Positions 1-5,260 of a DNA stretch of 20,083 bases are shown here, in pieces. Position 1 is the stretch's first letter. Each line of letters begins with the position of its first letter. Source of the DNA: JAWKWA01 sp041397765 (GTDB taxonomy: Bacteria; Pseudomonadota; Alphaproteobacteria; Rhizobiales; Hyphomicrobiaceae); the NCBI GenBank assembly GCA_041397765.1, contig JAWKWA010000033.1, forward strand, positions 1 to 20,083, written 5' to 3'. The notes under the pieces are model-generated. The model did not search any database and was not told the origin of the DNA. It was given only the letters and a program-made list of their open reading frames with translations. The position numbers were made by a program, and so were the translations under genes.

Positions 1-1
1 G

Positions 2-523
2 CTCGATCCGGTCAACCGGCTCGGCGCGATCGTGTCGAAGGAGCAGCACGAGCGTGTGCTCGGCTATATCCGCAAGGGCAAGGCCGAGGGAGCACGCGTC
101 GTGCTCGGCGACACGCCGGTCGCCGCCGGCGAGGGATACTTCATCCCTCCGACCATCTTCGATGGCGTCACGCCCGACATGACCATCGCGCGCGAGGAGA
201 TCTTCGGCCCGGTTCTCTCGATCATCACGGTCGGCAGCGCCGAGGAAGCGGTCAAGGTGGCGAACGACACCAGCTATGGCCTTACCGCCTCGGTCTTCAC
301 GGCGAATGCGCGTCGGGCGCACCGCATGGCACGCGCCATCCGCGCCGGCACGGTGACGGTCAACTGCTATGGCGAGGGCGATGCGACGACACCGTTCGGC
401 GGCTACAAGACGTCCGGCTTCGGCGGGCGCGACAAATCCATCCATGCCCACGACCAGTACACCGAGATGAAAACGATCTGGATCGATCTTAAGGATCCGG
501 CCGCCGGCCAGACGGCGGATTGA
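2..523 (+). CDS. Aldehyde dehydrogenase, C-terminal part (PuuC-like), cut by window start
   Basis: This is the last 173 codons of an NAD(P)-dependent aldehyde dehydrogenase; the open frame runs off the left edge and the gene ends at TGA 521-523. The EEIFGPVLS segment and the C-terminal PFGGYKTSGFG and TEMKTIWI segments are typical of the family. The wording NCYGEGDATTPFGGYK is close to gamma-glutamyl-gamma-aminobutyraldehyde dehydrogenase (PuuC), which oxidises the aldehyde made from gamma-glutamylputrescine. The catalytic Cys and Glu lie upstream and cannot be checked. A fragment of a PuuB-like oxidoreductase follows 15 bases later in the same direction, and polyamine uptake genes lie at the far end of the window, so a role in polyamine breakdown is reasonable. 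The ALDH family call is firm; the substrate is inferred. Confidence 0.9.
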   Translation, partial: LDPVNRLGAIVSKEQHERVLGYIRKGKAEGARVVLGDTPVAAGEGYFIPPTIFDGVTPDMTIAREEIFGPVLSIITVGSAEEAVKVANDTSYGLTASVFTANARRAHRMARAIRAGTVTVNCYGEGDATTPFGGYKTSGFGGRDKSIHAHDQYTEMKTIWIDLKDPAAGQTAD

Positions 524-538
524 CGGGCGGGAGCATCC

Positions 539-691
539 TTGTCGCAACATATCGCCCGTCGTCTGCCCGCCGATCTGCCCGGATCGGGTTGGTACGAGAT
601 CCTCGGAGCCCCAGGCGCCGCCCGCGAGCTCGAAGGCGAGATCACAGCCGACTGGATCATCGTCGGGGGCGGCTCACTCAGCGGCGCATGA
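539..691 (+). pseudogene. Truncated N-terminus of a PuuB/DadA-like FAD-dependent oxidoreductase
   Basis: A 50-codon frame begins at TTG 539, 15 bases after the aldehyde dehydrogenase stop. The upstream ACGGGCGGGAG gives a ribosome binding site. Its translation contains SGWYEILGA near residue 16 and ADWIIVGGG at residues 37-45, followed by SLSGA and a stop. This is the usual beginning of FAD oxidoreductases that follow PuuC-type dehydrogenases: an aromatic N-terminus, then a strand leading into the GxGxxG FAD loop. It matches the layout of the intact oxidoreductase at 10296-11624 (SWYRAML, then CVIGAGLAG at 34-42). Homology appears to stop inside the glycine motif, so no working enzyme can be made. 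The break coincides with the start of island-like DNA. Recognition rests on a short stretch. Confidence 0.6.
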
Positions 692-951
692 TCCCAAGAT
701 CAAACCGCTCCACGAAACCGGGCCAAGTCCAGTAGATGGGACCCTATGGCTGCCGCCCCTGACCTCCACCGTTCGTCCGCTTTGCCCGTGTGCTGCCCTT
801 GATGGCCGCGCACCGAGGGCGATGGCGGGTGGGGCGGTTGAGCCGATTTTGCTGGTTTCGCCGGCTTCCGCTTGACCATCACTAGCCGAACTGGCGCGAC
901 CCGACTGTGCCGAGGACAGCACAGGCCACCGCCCGGATTTGCCGCGAGGTG
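692..951. other. Non-coding gap after the broken oxidoreductase
   Basis: No convincing gene is visible between the broken oxidoreductase and the XRE-like gene at 987. Open frames here on both strands have low-complexity, frame-shadow compositions. On the minus strand the stretch from 731 down to 705 begins TGGACTTGGCCCGG and continues TTTCGTGGAG, which loosely resembles the ends of IS3-family elements. No partner inverted repeat or transposase was found, so I do not call an IS. Confidence 0.4.
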
Positions 952-980
952 TTCCCGCAGCGATCGCGTCGGCATAGCCT
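952..980 (+). promoter_or_regulatory. Candidate promoter of the XRE-like gene, leaderless layout
   Basis: TTCCCG (952-957) and TAGCCT (975-980) are 17 bases apart. The ATG at 987 lies six bases after the -10 hexamer, about where transcription would start, so the message could be leaderless. The -35 match is weak. Confidence 0.3.
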
Positions 981-986
981 GTCGCG

Positions 987-1262
987 ATGCCTCGCCGCCT
1001 GACGCCTTCTCCGTCCGCCATTCCCGGCACCGCCCGACCGGCCAAGATTTCGCCTGAGGACCTGCACGCCGCCTTCCTCGCGCGGCTCCGCATCGCCATC
1101 AAGGCGGCCGGCGGGACACGACGGGTCGCGCGGCAGATTGGCATGTCGGAAGCTCAGATCTACCGCTACTTCGCCGGCAGCCCGGTCAGGTCGGACCGCA
1201 TCATCGCACTCGCGGCCGTCTGCGACGTCTCGATTTCCTGGTTGTTTGGCGACGTCAGCTGA
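987..1262 (+). CDS. Small XRE/Cro-like helix-turn-helix protein
   Basis: This 91-residue protein has a Pro/Ala-rich N-terminus (1-25) and then a compact helical domain. Residues about 41-75 (GGTRRVARQIGMSEAQIYRYF) read as a helix-turn-helix of the Cro/CI or bacteriophage-regulator type: a VARQIGMS positioning helix followed by a recognition helix ending in RYF. The C-terminal segment RIIALAAVCDVSISWLFGD is typical of XRE proteins, where it packs behind the HTH. It probably binds DNA as a small repressor of the island, but the target is unknown. No clear Shine-Dalgarno sequence precedes the ATG; a -10-like box sits just upstream. A later start is possible because the first 25 residues are unstructured. 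Confidence 0.7.
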   Translation: MPRRLTPSPSAIPGTARPAKISPEDLHAAFLARLRIAIKAAGGTRRVARQIGMSEAQIYRYFAGSPVRSDRIIALAAVCDVSISWLFGDVS

Positions 1263-1267
1263 ACGTA

Positions 1268-1296
1268 TTGACGGCCAAATTACTTTCGAATATTCT
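1268..1296 (+). promoter_or_regulatory. Sigma70-type promoter for the secreted protein and lipoprotein pair
   Basis: TTGACG (1268-1273) and TATTCT (1291-1296) are separated by exactly 17 bases in a locally AT-rich stretch. They lie 21 bases before the ATG at 1317, with an AAAGGT ribosome binding site between. It is one of the best vegetative promoter matches in the window. Confidence 0.6.
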
Positions 1297-1316
1297 GGAT
1301 CAGAAAGGTATTAATC

Positions 1317-1610
1317 ATGTATTATTTTGCATTGATCGCATTGCTCACTCTTGCGGCAGGGGTGGCGAACGCCCGCGACGTGCACGTCAACGGCTACTAT
1401 CGCAGCAACGGCACCTATGTGGCGCCGCATGTGCGGTCTTCGCCCGACGGCTCTCGCGCCAACAACTACGGCCCCTCGCGCAGCGGCTCCGGCTACGCCA
1501 GCTATGGCTACGGCACCTCCACCTGGTCCCGCGACAGCGACCGCGACGGCATCGCCAACCAGTTCGACCTCGACGACAACAACGACGGCATCGGCGACGA
1601 CCATGAATAG
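1317..1610 (+). CDS. Small secreted protein with thrombospondin-type-3 calcium repeat
   Basis: This 97-residue protein begins with a Sec signal peptide (MYYFALIALLTLAAGVANA, cleavage probably after residue 19). The mature part starts with DVHVNGYYRSNGTYVAPHVR, a short motif found in many small proteobacterial and phage or plasmid exported proteins of unknown role. A Gly/Ser/Tyr-rich linker follows (residues about 50-71). The C-terminus, DSDRDGIANQFDLDDNNDG, is a thrombospondin type 3 repeat whose spaced Asp and Asn residues are known to chelate calcium. It is therefore likely exported and calcium-binding. Its stop overlaps the start of the following lipoprotein gene by eight bases, so the two are probably made together. 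The function is unknown. The resolvase nearby suggests it is accessory cargo. Confidence 0.8.
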   Translation: MYYFALIALLTLAAGVANARDVHVNGYYRSNGTYVAPHVRSSPDGSRANNYGPSRSGSGYASYGYGTSTWSRDSDRDGIANQFDLDDNNDGIGDDHE

Positions 1611-1977
1611 GCTCGCCTGCCTCGCTGTCGTCCTCACCCTTCCGGCTTGCGCCTCCATCGTCGAGGGCTCGACCCAGAGCCTCTCGGTCGCAACGACGCC
1701 CAGGAGCGGCGCCGAGTGCCGCCTCGTGAACGACGCGGGCACCTGGTATGTCGGACGCACGCCCGGCAGCGTCAGCGTCAAGCGCTCGGCCAGCGCCATC
1801 AAGGTCGCCTGCAGCCTCGACAAGCAGACGGGCACGGCGGTCGCGGAATCGCGCACCAAGGGCCTCGCCTGGGGCAATGTGCTGGCCGGCGGCATCATCG
1901 GCGGCGCCGTCGACATGAGCACGGGCGCTGCCTACGACTACCCGCCCGAGATCGTCGTTCCGCTGAAGGCGGAGTAA
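1603..1977 (+). CDS. Small lipoprotein with glycine-zipper segment
   Basis: This 124-residue protein starts at ATG 1603 inside the end of the upstream gene (overlap ATGAATAG). Residues 1-16 form a lipoprotein signal with lipobox LPAC, placing the acylated Cys at residue 16. A beta-rich segment follows, including TPGSVSVKRSASAIKVAC, which resembles PEGA-type surface repeats. Near the C-terminus, GNVLAGGIIGGAVDMSTGA reads as a glycine-zipper membrane-associated segment, then YDYPPEIVVPL. Small lipoproteins of this layout are common in Proteobacteria and have no assigned function. Translation is probably coupled to the secreted calcium-repeat protein, so the pair may act together at the cell envelope; that is inference. 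Confidence 0.8.
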   Translation: MNRLACLAVVLTLPACASIVEGSTQSLSVATTPRSGAECRLVNDAGTWYVGRTPGSVSVKRSASAIKVACSLDKQTGTAVAESRTKGLAWGNVLAGGIIGGAVDMSTGAAYDYPPEIVVPLKAE

Positions 1978-2007
1978 GCCGGCACGGATCGCCCGACATG
2001 AATGGGA

Positions 2008-2238
2008 TCAGCCCCGGTGGCGATAGCCGCGACGCTGCTTGACTGCGACGATCCGGAGAGCCGCTGCGGTCGCGGCTGCTTCATCGACGTACGCCATCTC
2101 CCGCACCGTCCCGCCCTGCCCGATCCGGCCCCACTCGCGGATCAGGCTCCACTCGCCGAGCAGGGTCGGTGCGATCAGCACCGTGTAGAACCGCGCCATG
2201 TGCTTCTCCGGCGCGACGCGCTCGAGATGGAGCCTCAT
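2008..2238 (-). CDS. Stand-alone WGR-domain protein
   Basis: This 76-residue protein consists almost only of a WGR domain. The family signature is visible: ARFYTVLIAPTLLGEWSLIREWGRIGQGG, with the Trp-Gly-Arg triad at about residues 36-38, then a final helix with AAALRIVAVKQRRGYRHR. WGR domains occur in PARP enzymes, MolR-type proteins and short bacterial proteins, and in PARPs they contact nucleic acid. A small bacterial WGR protein is therefore a plausible DNA-binding accessory factor, although its role is unproven. Its ATG (2238-2236) overlaps the stop of the upstream resolvase gene (TGA 2237-2235), so the two are almost certainly translated from one message. Confidence 0.8.
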   Translation of the reverse strand: MRLHLERVAPEKHMARFYTVLIAPTLLGEWSLIREWGRIGQGGTVREMAYVDEAAATAAALRIVAVKQRRGYRHRG

Positions 2239-2825
2239 GGTGTCCGCTCCAACGCCCGCCACAGGGTTGCCCGATGCACGCCGAGCTCGCGTGCCAGTGC
2301 CTGCCGGTCGAGCGTAGCATCGGTCGCGAGCCGCGCCCGGATGCCGGCGATCTCGGTCGGCGAGAGCTTCGGTCTCCGGCCGCCCTTGCGGCCTCGGGCT
2401 CGCGCAGCCGTGAGGCCCGCCCGTGTCCGCTCCGCGATCAGCTCCCGCTCGAACTCGGCGAGCGCCGCGAAAATGCCGAAGACGAGCTTGCCGGCGGCGG
2501 TCCCCGTGTCGATGTCGGCGCCCTGCCCGGTCAGCACCTTGAAGGTGATGCCCCTCTCGCCCAATCCTTGCACGGTCGCGACAAGATGCCTGAGGCTGCG
2601 GCCGAGCCGATCGAGCTTCCAGACGATCAGCGTGTCGCCGGCGCGCAGCGCGCGGAGGCAGGCCTCCAGTCCCGGCCGCGCATCCAGCTTGCCCGAAGCC
2701 TTGTCGCTGTAGATGTCGCACTCCGCGACGCCCGCCCCGATCAACGCGTCCCGCTGCAGGTCGCTCGCCTGCTCGGCCGTCGAGACGCGCATGTAGCCGA
2801 TGAGCATGGCGACACTGAAGCACAT
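2235..2825 (-). CDS. Serine recombinase, resolvase/invertase family
   Basis: This small serine recombinase has about 196 residues from ATG 2825; the upstream GAGGTGG gives a fair ribosome binding site. Many relatives would start at LIGYMRVS (ATG 2807), and a GTG at 2834 is a third option. The catalytic N-terminal domain shows GYMRVSTAEQ with Arg13 and the nucleophile Ser15, then KLDRLGRS at 70-77 supplying Asp72, Arg73 and Arg76. The dimer helix contains FERELIAERTRAG, and a helix-turn-helix (about 154-194, RQALARELGVHRATLWRAL) binds the recombination site. Such enzymes resolve transposon cointegrates or plasmid dimers or invert DNA segments. No Tn3-type transposase is present. Tandem boxes about 100 bases upstream could be its binding sites. 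It is the clearest sign of mobility in the window. Confidence 0.92.
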   Translation of the reverse strand: MCFSVAMLIGYMRVSTAEQASDLQRDALIGAGVAECDIYSDKASGKLDARPGLEACLRALRAGDTLIVWKLDRLGRSLRHLVATVQGLGERGITFKVLTGQGADIDTGTAAGKLVFGIFAALAEFERELIAERTRAGLTAARARGRKGGRRPKLSPTEIAGIRARLATDATLDRQALARELGVHRATLWRALERTP

Positions 2826-2872
2826 GGCCGCCACCTCGCCGAGAGGCCGCGCCTATTTCGGAGTCACGCATG

Positions 2873-2935
2873 TTGCGCAATGGCCGATCGCGGGCCGTTT
2901 GAGCGACGAGATTTTGCAACGGGATTGTGCAACGG
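2873..2935. repeat. Three TTGNGCAA-like boxes including a 13-bp tandem repeat
   Basis: GATTTTGCAACGG (2910-2922) is followed directly by GATTGTGCAACGG (2923-2935), one mismatch in 13. Each contains a TTxTGCAA-like core (2912-2919 and 2925-2932). A perfect palindrome TTGCGCAA lies at 2873-2880. All are upstream of the leftward resolvase gene, so they are candidates for a recombination (res-like) site or an operator. Confidence 0.5.
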
Positions 2936-3044
2936 CGCAGCTCGAAGGATTCCGCCAGCTCGATGCTCGGGCAGGTCGCGTTGCAGAAAGGAAGGTTTGC
3001 GCGACGGGCGCCTGATCCGATCGTCGGCGTCCGCCTGAAAATGA

Positions 3045-3077
3045 AGAACCCGCCGCGGCTTTGCCGAGACGGGTTCT
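3045..3077 (-). terminator. Intrinsic terminator of the AlpA-like gene
   Basis: AGAACCCG (3045-3052) pairs with CGGGTTCT (3070-3077). An inner CGGC/GCCG stem (3056-3059 with 3063-3066) has a TTT loop. Read on the minus strand the hairpin is followed by TCATTTTC, a modest U-rich tail. It lies 40 bases past the stop of the leftward AlpA-like gene. This GAACCCG...CGGGTTC form is common for terminators in rhizobia-like genomes. Confidence 0.65.
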
Positions 3078-3116
3078 ATCCTTCGCGCAGGGTCAGCTCG
3101 AGACTGTGATCCGGGC

Positions 3117-3371
3117 TCATGCACGCGTTACCGAGTCGACTGTCTCGGCCGTGGCGACCGGCGGCCGCCGTTCAGCCATGCGATTCCTGATCCAGTCCTC
3201 GACCTCACCCAGGTTCCAGCCGACCCGGTTGGGACCAAGCTGAATGCGCTGAGGGAACTGCCCCGCCTTCTCCATCCTCAGGATATGATGCCGCGTGTAG
3301 GGCACCATCCTCTCCACCACATCCCAGCTGACGATCGCCAGCTCCGAACGCGGCACACCGTCTCTGCTCAT
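3117..3371 (-). CDS. AlpA-family / excisionase-like DNA-binding regulator
   Basis: From ATG 3371 this encodes 84 residues; GGGAGG sits seven bases upstream, which favours this start over the ATG at 3500. The core reads SWDVVERMVPYTRHHILRMEKAGQFPQRIQLGPNRVGWNLGEVEDWIRNRMAERR. That is the classic AlpA/excisionase winged HTH: a two-helix DNA-recognition part, a wing around RVGW, and a final W-I-R helix. AlpA proteins regulate integrase genes or act as recombination directionality factors on cryptic prophages and genomic islands. No tyrosine integrase is present in the window, so its partner may have been lost or lie elsewhere. Two palindromes in its upstream region are candidate autoregulatory sites. 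Confidence 0.85.
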   Translation of the reverse strand: MSRDGVPRSELAIVSWDVVERMVPYTRHHILRMEKAGQFPQRIQLGPNRVGWNLGEVEDWIRNRMAERRPPVATAETVDSVTRA

Positions 3372-3473
3372 CCCGTCCCTCCCGTCTGATTGCTGATGGG
3401 AGAGCTTTTGTGCATTGATTTGGGCAACATTATGACCAAAAAGTAAATATGGCGCTCTATACACCGACATCCG

Positions 3474-3491
3474 CATGTTTTTTCGAACATG
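3474..3491. promoter_or_regulatory. Palindrome CATGTT-N6-AACATG upstream of the AlpA-like gene
   Basis: Six-base arms (3474-3479 and 3486-3491) are separated by six bases, about 100 bases upstream of the AlpA-like start in AT-rich DNA. Size and spacing suit a dimeric-repressor operator. Which protein binds is unknown; the XRE-like protein and AlpA are local candidates. Confidence 0.4.
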
Positions 3492-3493
3492 AC

Positions 3494-3518
3494 GGAGCAT
3501 ATTCGTGAATATTACTCC
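3494..3518. promoter_or_regulatory. Extended inverted repeat with ATATTC/GAATAT core
   Basis: GGAG-c-ATATTC-gt-GAATAT-ta-CTCC forms nested arms (3494-3497 with 3515-3518, and 3499-3504 with 3507-3512). It lies only three bases from the CATGTT palindrome. It could be an operator or a remnant of a mobile-element end. Confidence 0.4.
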
Positions 3519-3553
3519 GCCACTGGACGTTGATTGACATCCTCACTTCTTGC

Positions 3554-3592
3554 GGTACGGCGTTGTCCCCAGTGGTACGCCGTTGAACCCAG
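3554..3592. repeat. Two-copy tandem repeat, period 20
   Basis: GGTACGGCGTTGTCCCCAG (3554-3572) is followed one base later by GGTACGCCGTTGAACCCAG (3574-3592), 16 of 19 identical. Tandem boxes of this size often lie near the termini of transposable elements, but no transposase is present. Confidence 0.45.
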
Positions 3593-3621
3593 CAGAGCAT
3601 CGATCGAACCCGGCCCCCCGG

Positions 3622-3810
3622 TCACGCCATCAAGCTCGGACCGCATGTGCCAGCCGGCTCCACAACGGTATGGTATGCGCCCAGGAGTTCGGCCCGCTTC
3701 CGCTCGGTTGCGCACTGATCCGTGACGTGATAGTCGTGCCTAAAGATGATCGTCTTCTCGGCATATTCGTGGGGGAAGAAGAGAAGAAATTTCTTATATA
3801 TTTGAGCATC
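3622..3810 (-). pseudogene. Protein-like fragment without a start codon, unknown family
   Basis: The minus-strand frame between TAA (3813-3811) and TGA (3624-3622) encodes 62 residues with protein-like composition, including FFPHEYAEKTIIFRHDYH and the C-terminal VVEPAGTCGPSLMA. There is no ATG, GTG or TTG near its beginning that leaves a useful length, so if real it is the C-terminal remnant of a longer gene. Codons from the middle onward prefer G or C in third position, as neighbouring genes do. I do not recognise the family. Confidence 0.3.
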
Positions 3811-3962
3811 TTATACAATCTGCGGACTCCCCATCCGCCAGATCCGTTCGCGTCTGGGCGCTCGCCGGCATGTCTGTCGGGTGACCGGCCCTGCTCGAGC
3901 GGCGAAGCGCGGGTCGGCAGGGATCGTCCGGCGATGCATGGCGCGATTGCCGCGCCCGGTCG

Positions 3963-3991
3963 TTGTGGCGGCGACGCCTGCACTCTAGGCT
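3963..3991 (+). promoter_or_regulatory. Candidate promoter of the alcohol dehydrogenase gene
   Basis: TTGTGG (3963-3968) and TAGGCT (3986-3991) are exactly 17 bases apart. Transcription would start near 3998, giving a leader of about 93 bases before the chosen ATG at 4091. Confidence 0.4.
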
Positions 3992-4090
3992 GGCGCAATG
4001 CCTCGGCCGGTTCTCAAGCCTCCGCCCCGGCACGCCAGCCCGCCTGCCGCCACCGCCCTATCCCGACACCGACGCCCCGCGAGACCCGCC

Positions 4091-5176
4091 ATGAAAGCCG
4101 CACTGTTCAACGGTCCCCATCAGCCGCTCGTGATCGGGGAGGTCCAGGTCGACAATCCGCGCGCCCACGAGGTGCTGGTGCGCACGGCGGCCGTCGGCGT
4201 CTGCCATTCCGACCTGCACTACATCGACGGGCTCTATCCGACACGGGCGCCCTCCATCCTCGGCCACGAATCGGCGGGCATCGTCGAGAAGGTCGGCTCG
4301 GAGGTCAGCTATGTGAGGCCCGGCGACCACGTCATCACCTGCCTGTCGGTGTTCTGCGGCCATTGCGAGTATTGCACGACGGGCCGGCCGTTCAGTTGCG
4401 ACAATCCCGAGACGCGACGCGAGGAAACCGATGCGCCGCGCCTGTCGATGACCGGCAGCCGTGTGCACCAGTTCTATTCGCTGTCGTCCTTCGCCGAGCA
4501 GATGCTGATCCACGAGCATGCGCTGGTGAAGATCCGCCGGGACATGCCGCTCGACCGGGCGGCGCTGATCGGCTGCGCGGTGACGACGGGGTTCGGCGCG
4601 GTCATCAACACGGCAAGCATTCCGGTCGGCTCGACGGTGGCGGTGATCGGTTGCGGCGGCGTCGGGCTATCGGCGATCAACGGCGCGGCAATCGCGGGTG
4701 CCGGGCGGATCATCGCGGTCGACGTGCTCGGCTCCAAACTCAACCTCGCCCGCGAGTTCGGCGCGACCGATGTGGTCGACGCGAGCCAGGTCGATCCGGT
4801 GGCCGCGGTGAAGGAGATGACGGGCGGGGGTGTCGAATATTCGTTCGAGGCGCTCGGCAAGCGGCGCACGGCGGAGCAGGCCTTCGAGATGCTGCGCCGG
4901 TCGGGCGTCGCCACGGTGATCGGCATGGTGCCGAAGGGCGAGATGATGCAGATCCATGCCGCCGACCTGCTCTACGACCGGCGGCTGCAGGGCTCGAACA
5001 TGGGCTCCAACCGGTTCCGGGTGGACATGCCGCACTATGTCGACTTCTACCTCGCGGGGAAGCTGAAGCTCGACCTCATGATCTCGCGTCGGATCCGCCT
5101 CGAGGAGATCAACGAGGCCTTCGCCGAGATGAAGCGCGGCGAGGTGGCGCGCTCGGTGGTGGTGTTCGACCACTGA
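4091..5176 (+). CDS. Zinc-dependent NAD(P) alcohol dehydrogenase (class III-like)
   Basis: The protein has 361 residues from ATG 4091, the usual length for medium-chain zinc alcohol dehydrogenases. An in-frame ATG at 3998 would add a 31-residue Pro/Ala-rich extension unlike the family. Catalytic zinc ligands are visible as Cys38 (GVCHSD), His59-Glu60 (LGHESAG) and Cys162 (IGCAVTTG). The structural zinc lobe is Cys89, Cys92, Cys95 and Cys103. The Rossmann motif GCGGVG (187-192) and Asp211 after the second strand indicate NAD preference. It would oxidise a primary alcohol or reduce an aldehyde, or act on a thiol adduct as class III enzymes do; the substrate cannot be told. It is transcribed alone, convergent with a LuxR-type regulator. 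Confidence 0.92.
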   Translation: MKAALFNGPHQPLVIGEVQVDNPRAHEVLVRTAAVGVCHSDLHYIDGLYPTRAPSILGHESAGIVEKVGSEVSYVRPGDHVITCLSVFCGHCEYCTTGRPFSCDNPETRREETDAPRLSMTGSRVHQFYSLSSFAEQMLIHEHALVKIRRDMPLDRAALIGCAVTTGFGAVINTASIPVGSTVAVIGCGGVGLSAINGAAIAGAGRIIAVDVLGSKLNLAREFGATDVVDASQVDPVAAVKEMTGGGVEYSFEALGKRRTAEQAFEMLRRSGVATVIGMVPKGEMMQIHAADLLYDRRLQGSNMGSNRFRVDMPHYVDFYLAGKLKLDLMISRRIRLEEINEAFAEMKRGEVARSVVVFDH

Positions 5177-5191
5177 GGCGAGCGCGCCTCA
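5174..5191 (+). terminator. Hairpin at the alcohol dehydrogenase stop codon
   Basis: TGAGGCG (5174-5180) pairs with CGCCTCA (5185-5191) around a four-base loop and includes the stop codon. There is no clear U-run after it, so termination is only possible. Confidence 0.35.
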
Positions 5192-5206
5192 CCTCTCGTA
5201 GCAGCG

Positions 5207-5255
5207 ACCGGCGCGCAGAAGTTTCGACTCGTGGTCCAGTTGGATGCGCGCCGGT
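5207..5255. repeat. Ten-base inverted repeat in the convergent gap
   Basis: ACCGGCGCGC (5207-5216) is perfectly complementary to GCGCGCCGGT (5246-5255) across a 29-base loop. It sits between two convergent genes and next to a direct repeat, so it may be part of a dispersed repeat element or a bidirectional terminator. Confidence 0.5.
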
Positions 5256-5260
5256 GTTTC

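Larger units (their letters stand above)
3372..3962. other. Gene-poor scar between the AlpA-like gene and the alcohol dehydrogenase
   Basis: No complete gene is supported here. The stretch 3380-3540 is much more AT-rich than its surroundings and holds two palindromes. It is followed by a 20-base-period tandem repeat at 3554-3592 and a start-less protein-like fragment on the minus strand at 3622-3810. A second AT-rich patch spans about 3740-3825. Base composition and debris-like content suggest transferred DNA and decay, perhaps marking the right edge of the island. Confidence 0.5.

Noticed and set aside
2235..2825. Complete Tn3-type transposon
   Set aside because: Only a resolvase is present; no transposase and no 38-base-type terminal inverted repeats could be seen.
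3531..4090. Remaining C-terminal part of the truncated oxidoreductase on the far side of the island
   Set aside because: None of the frames here show FAD-oxidoreductase motifs, so a simple insertion into the gene is not supported.
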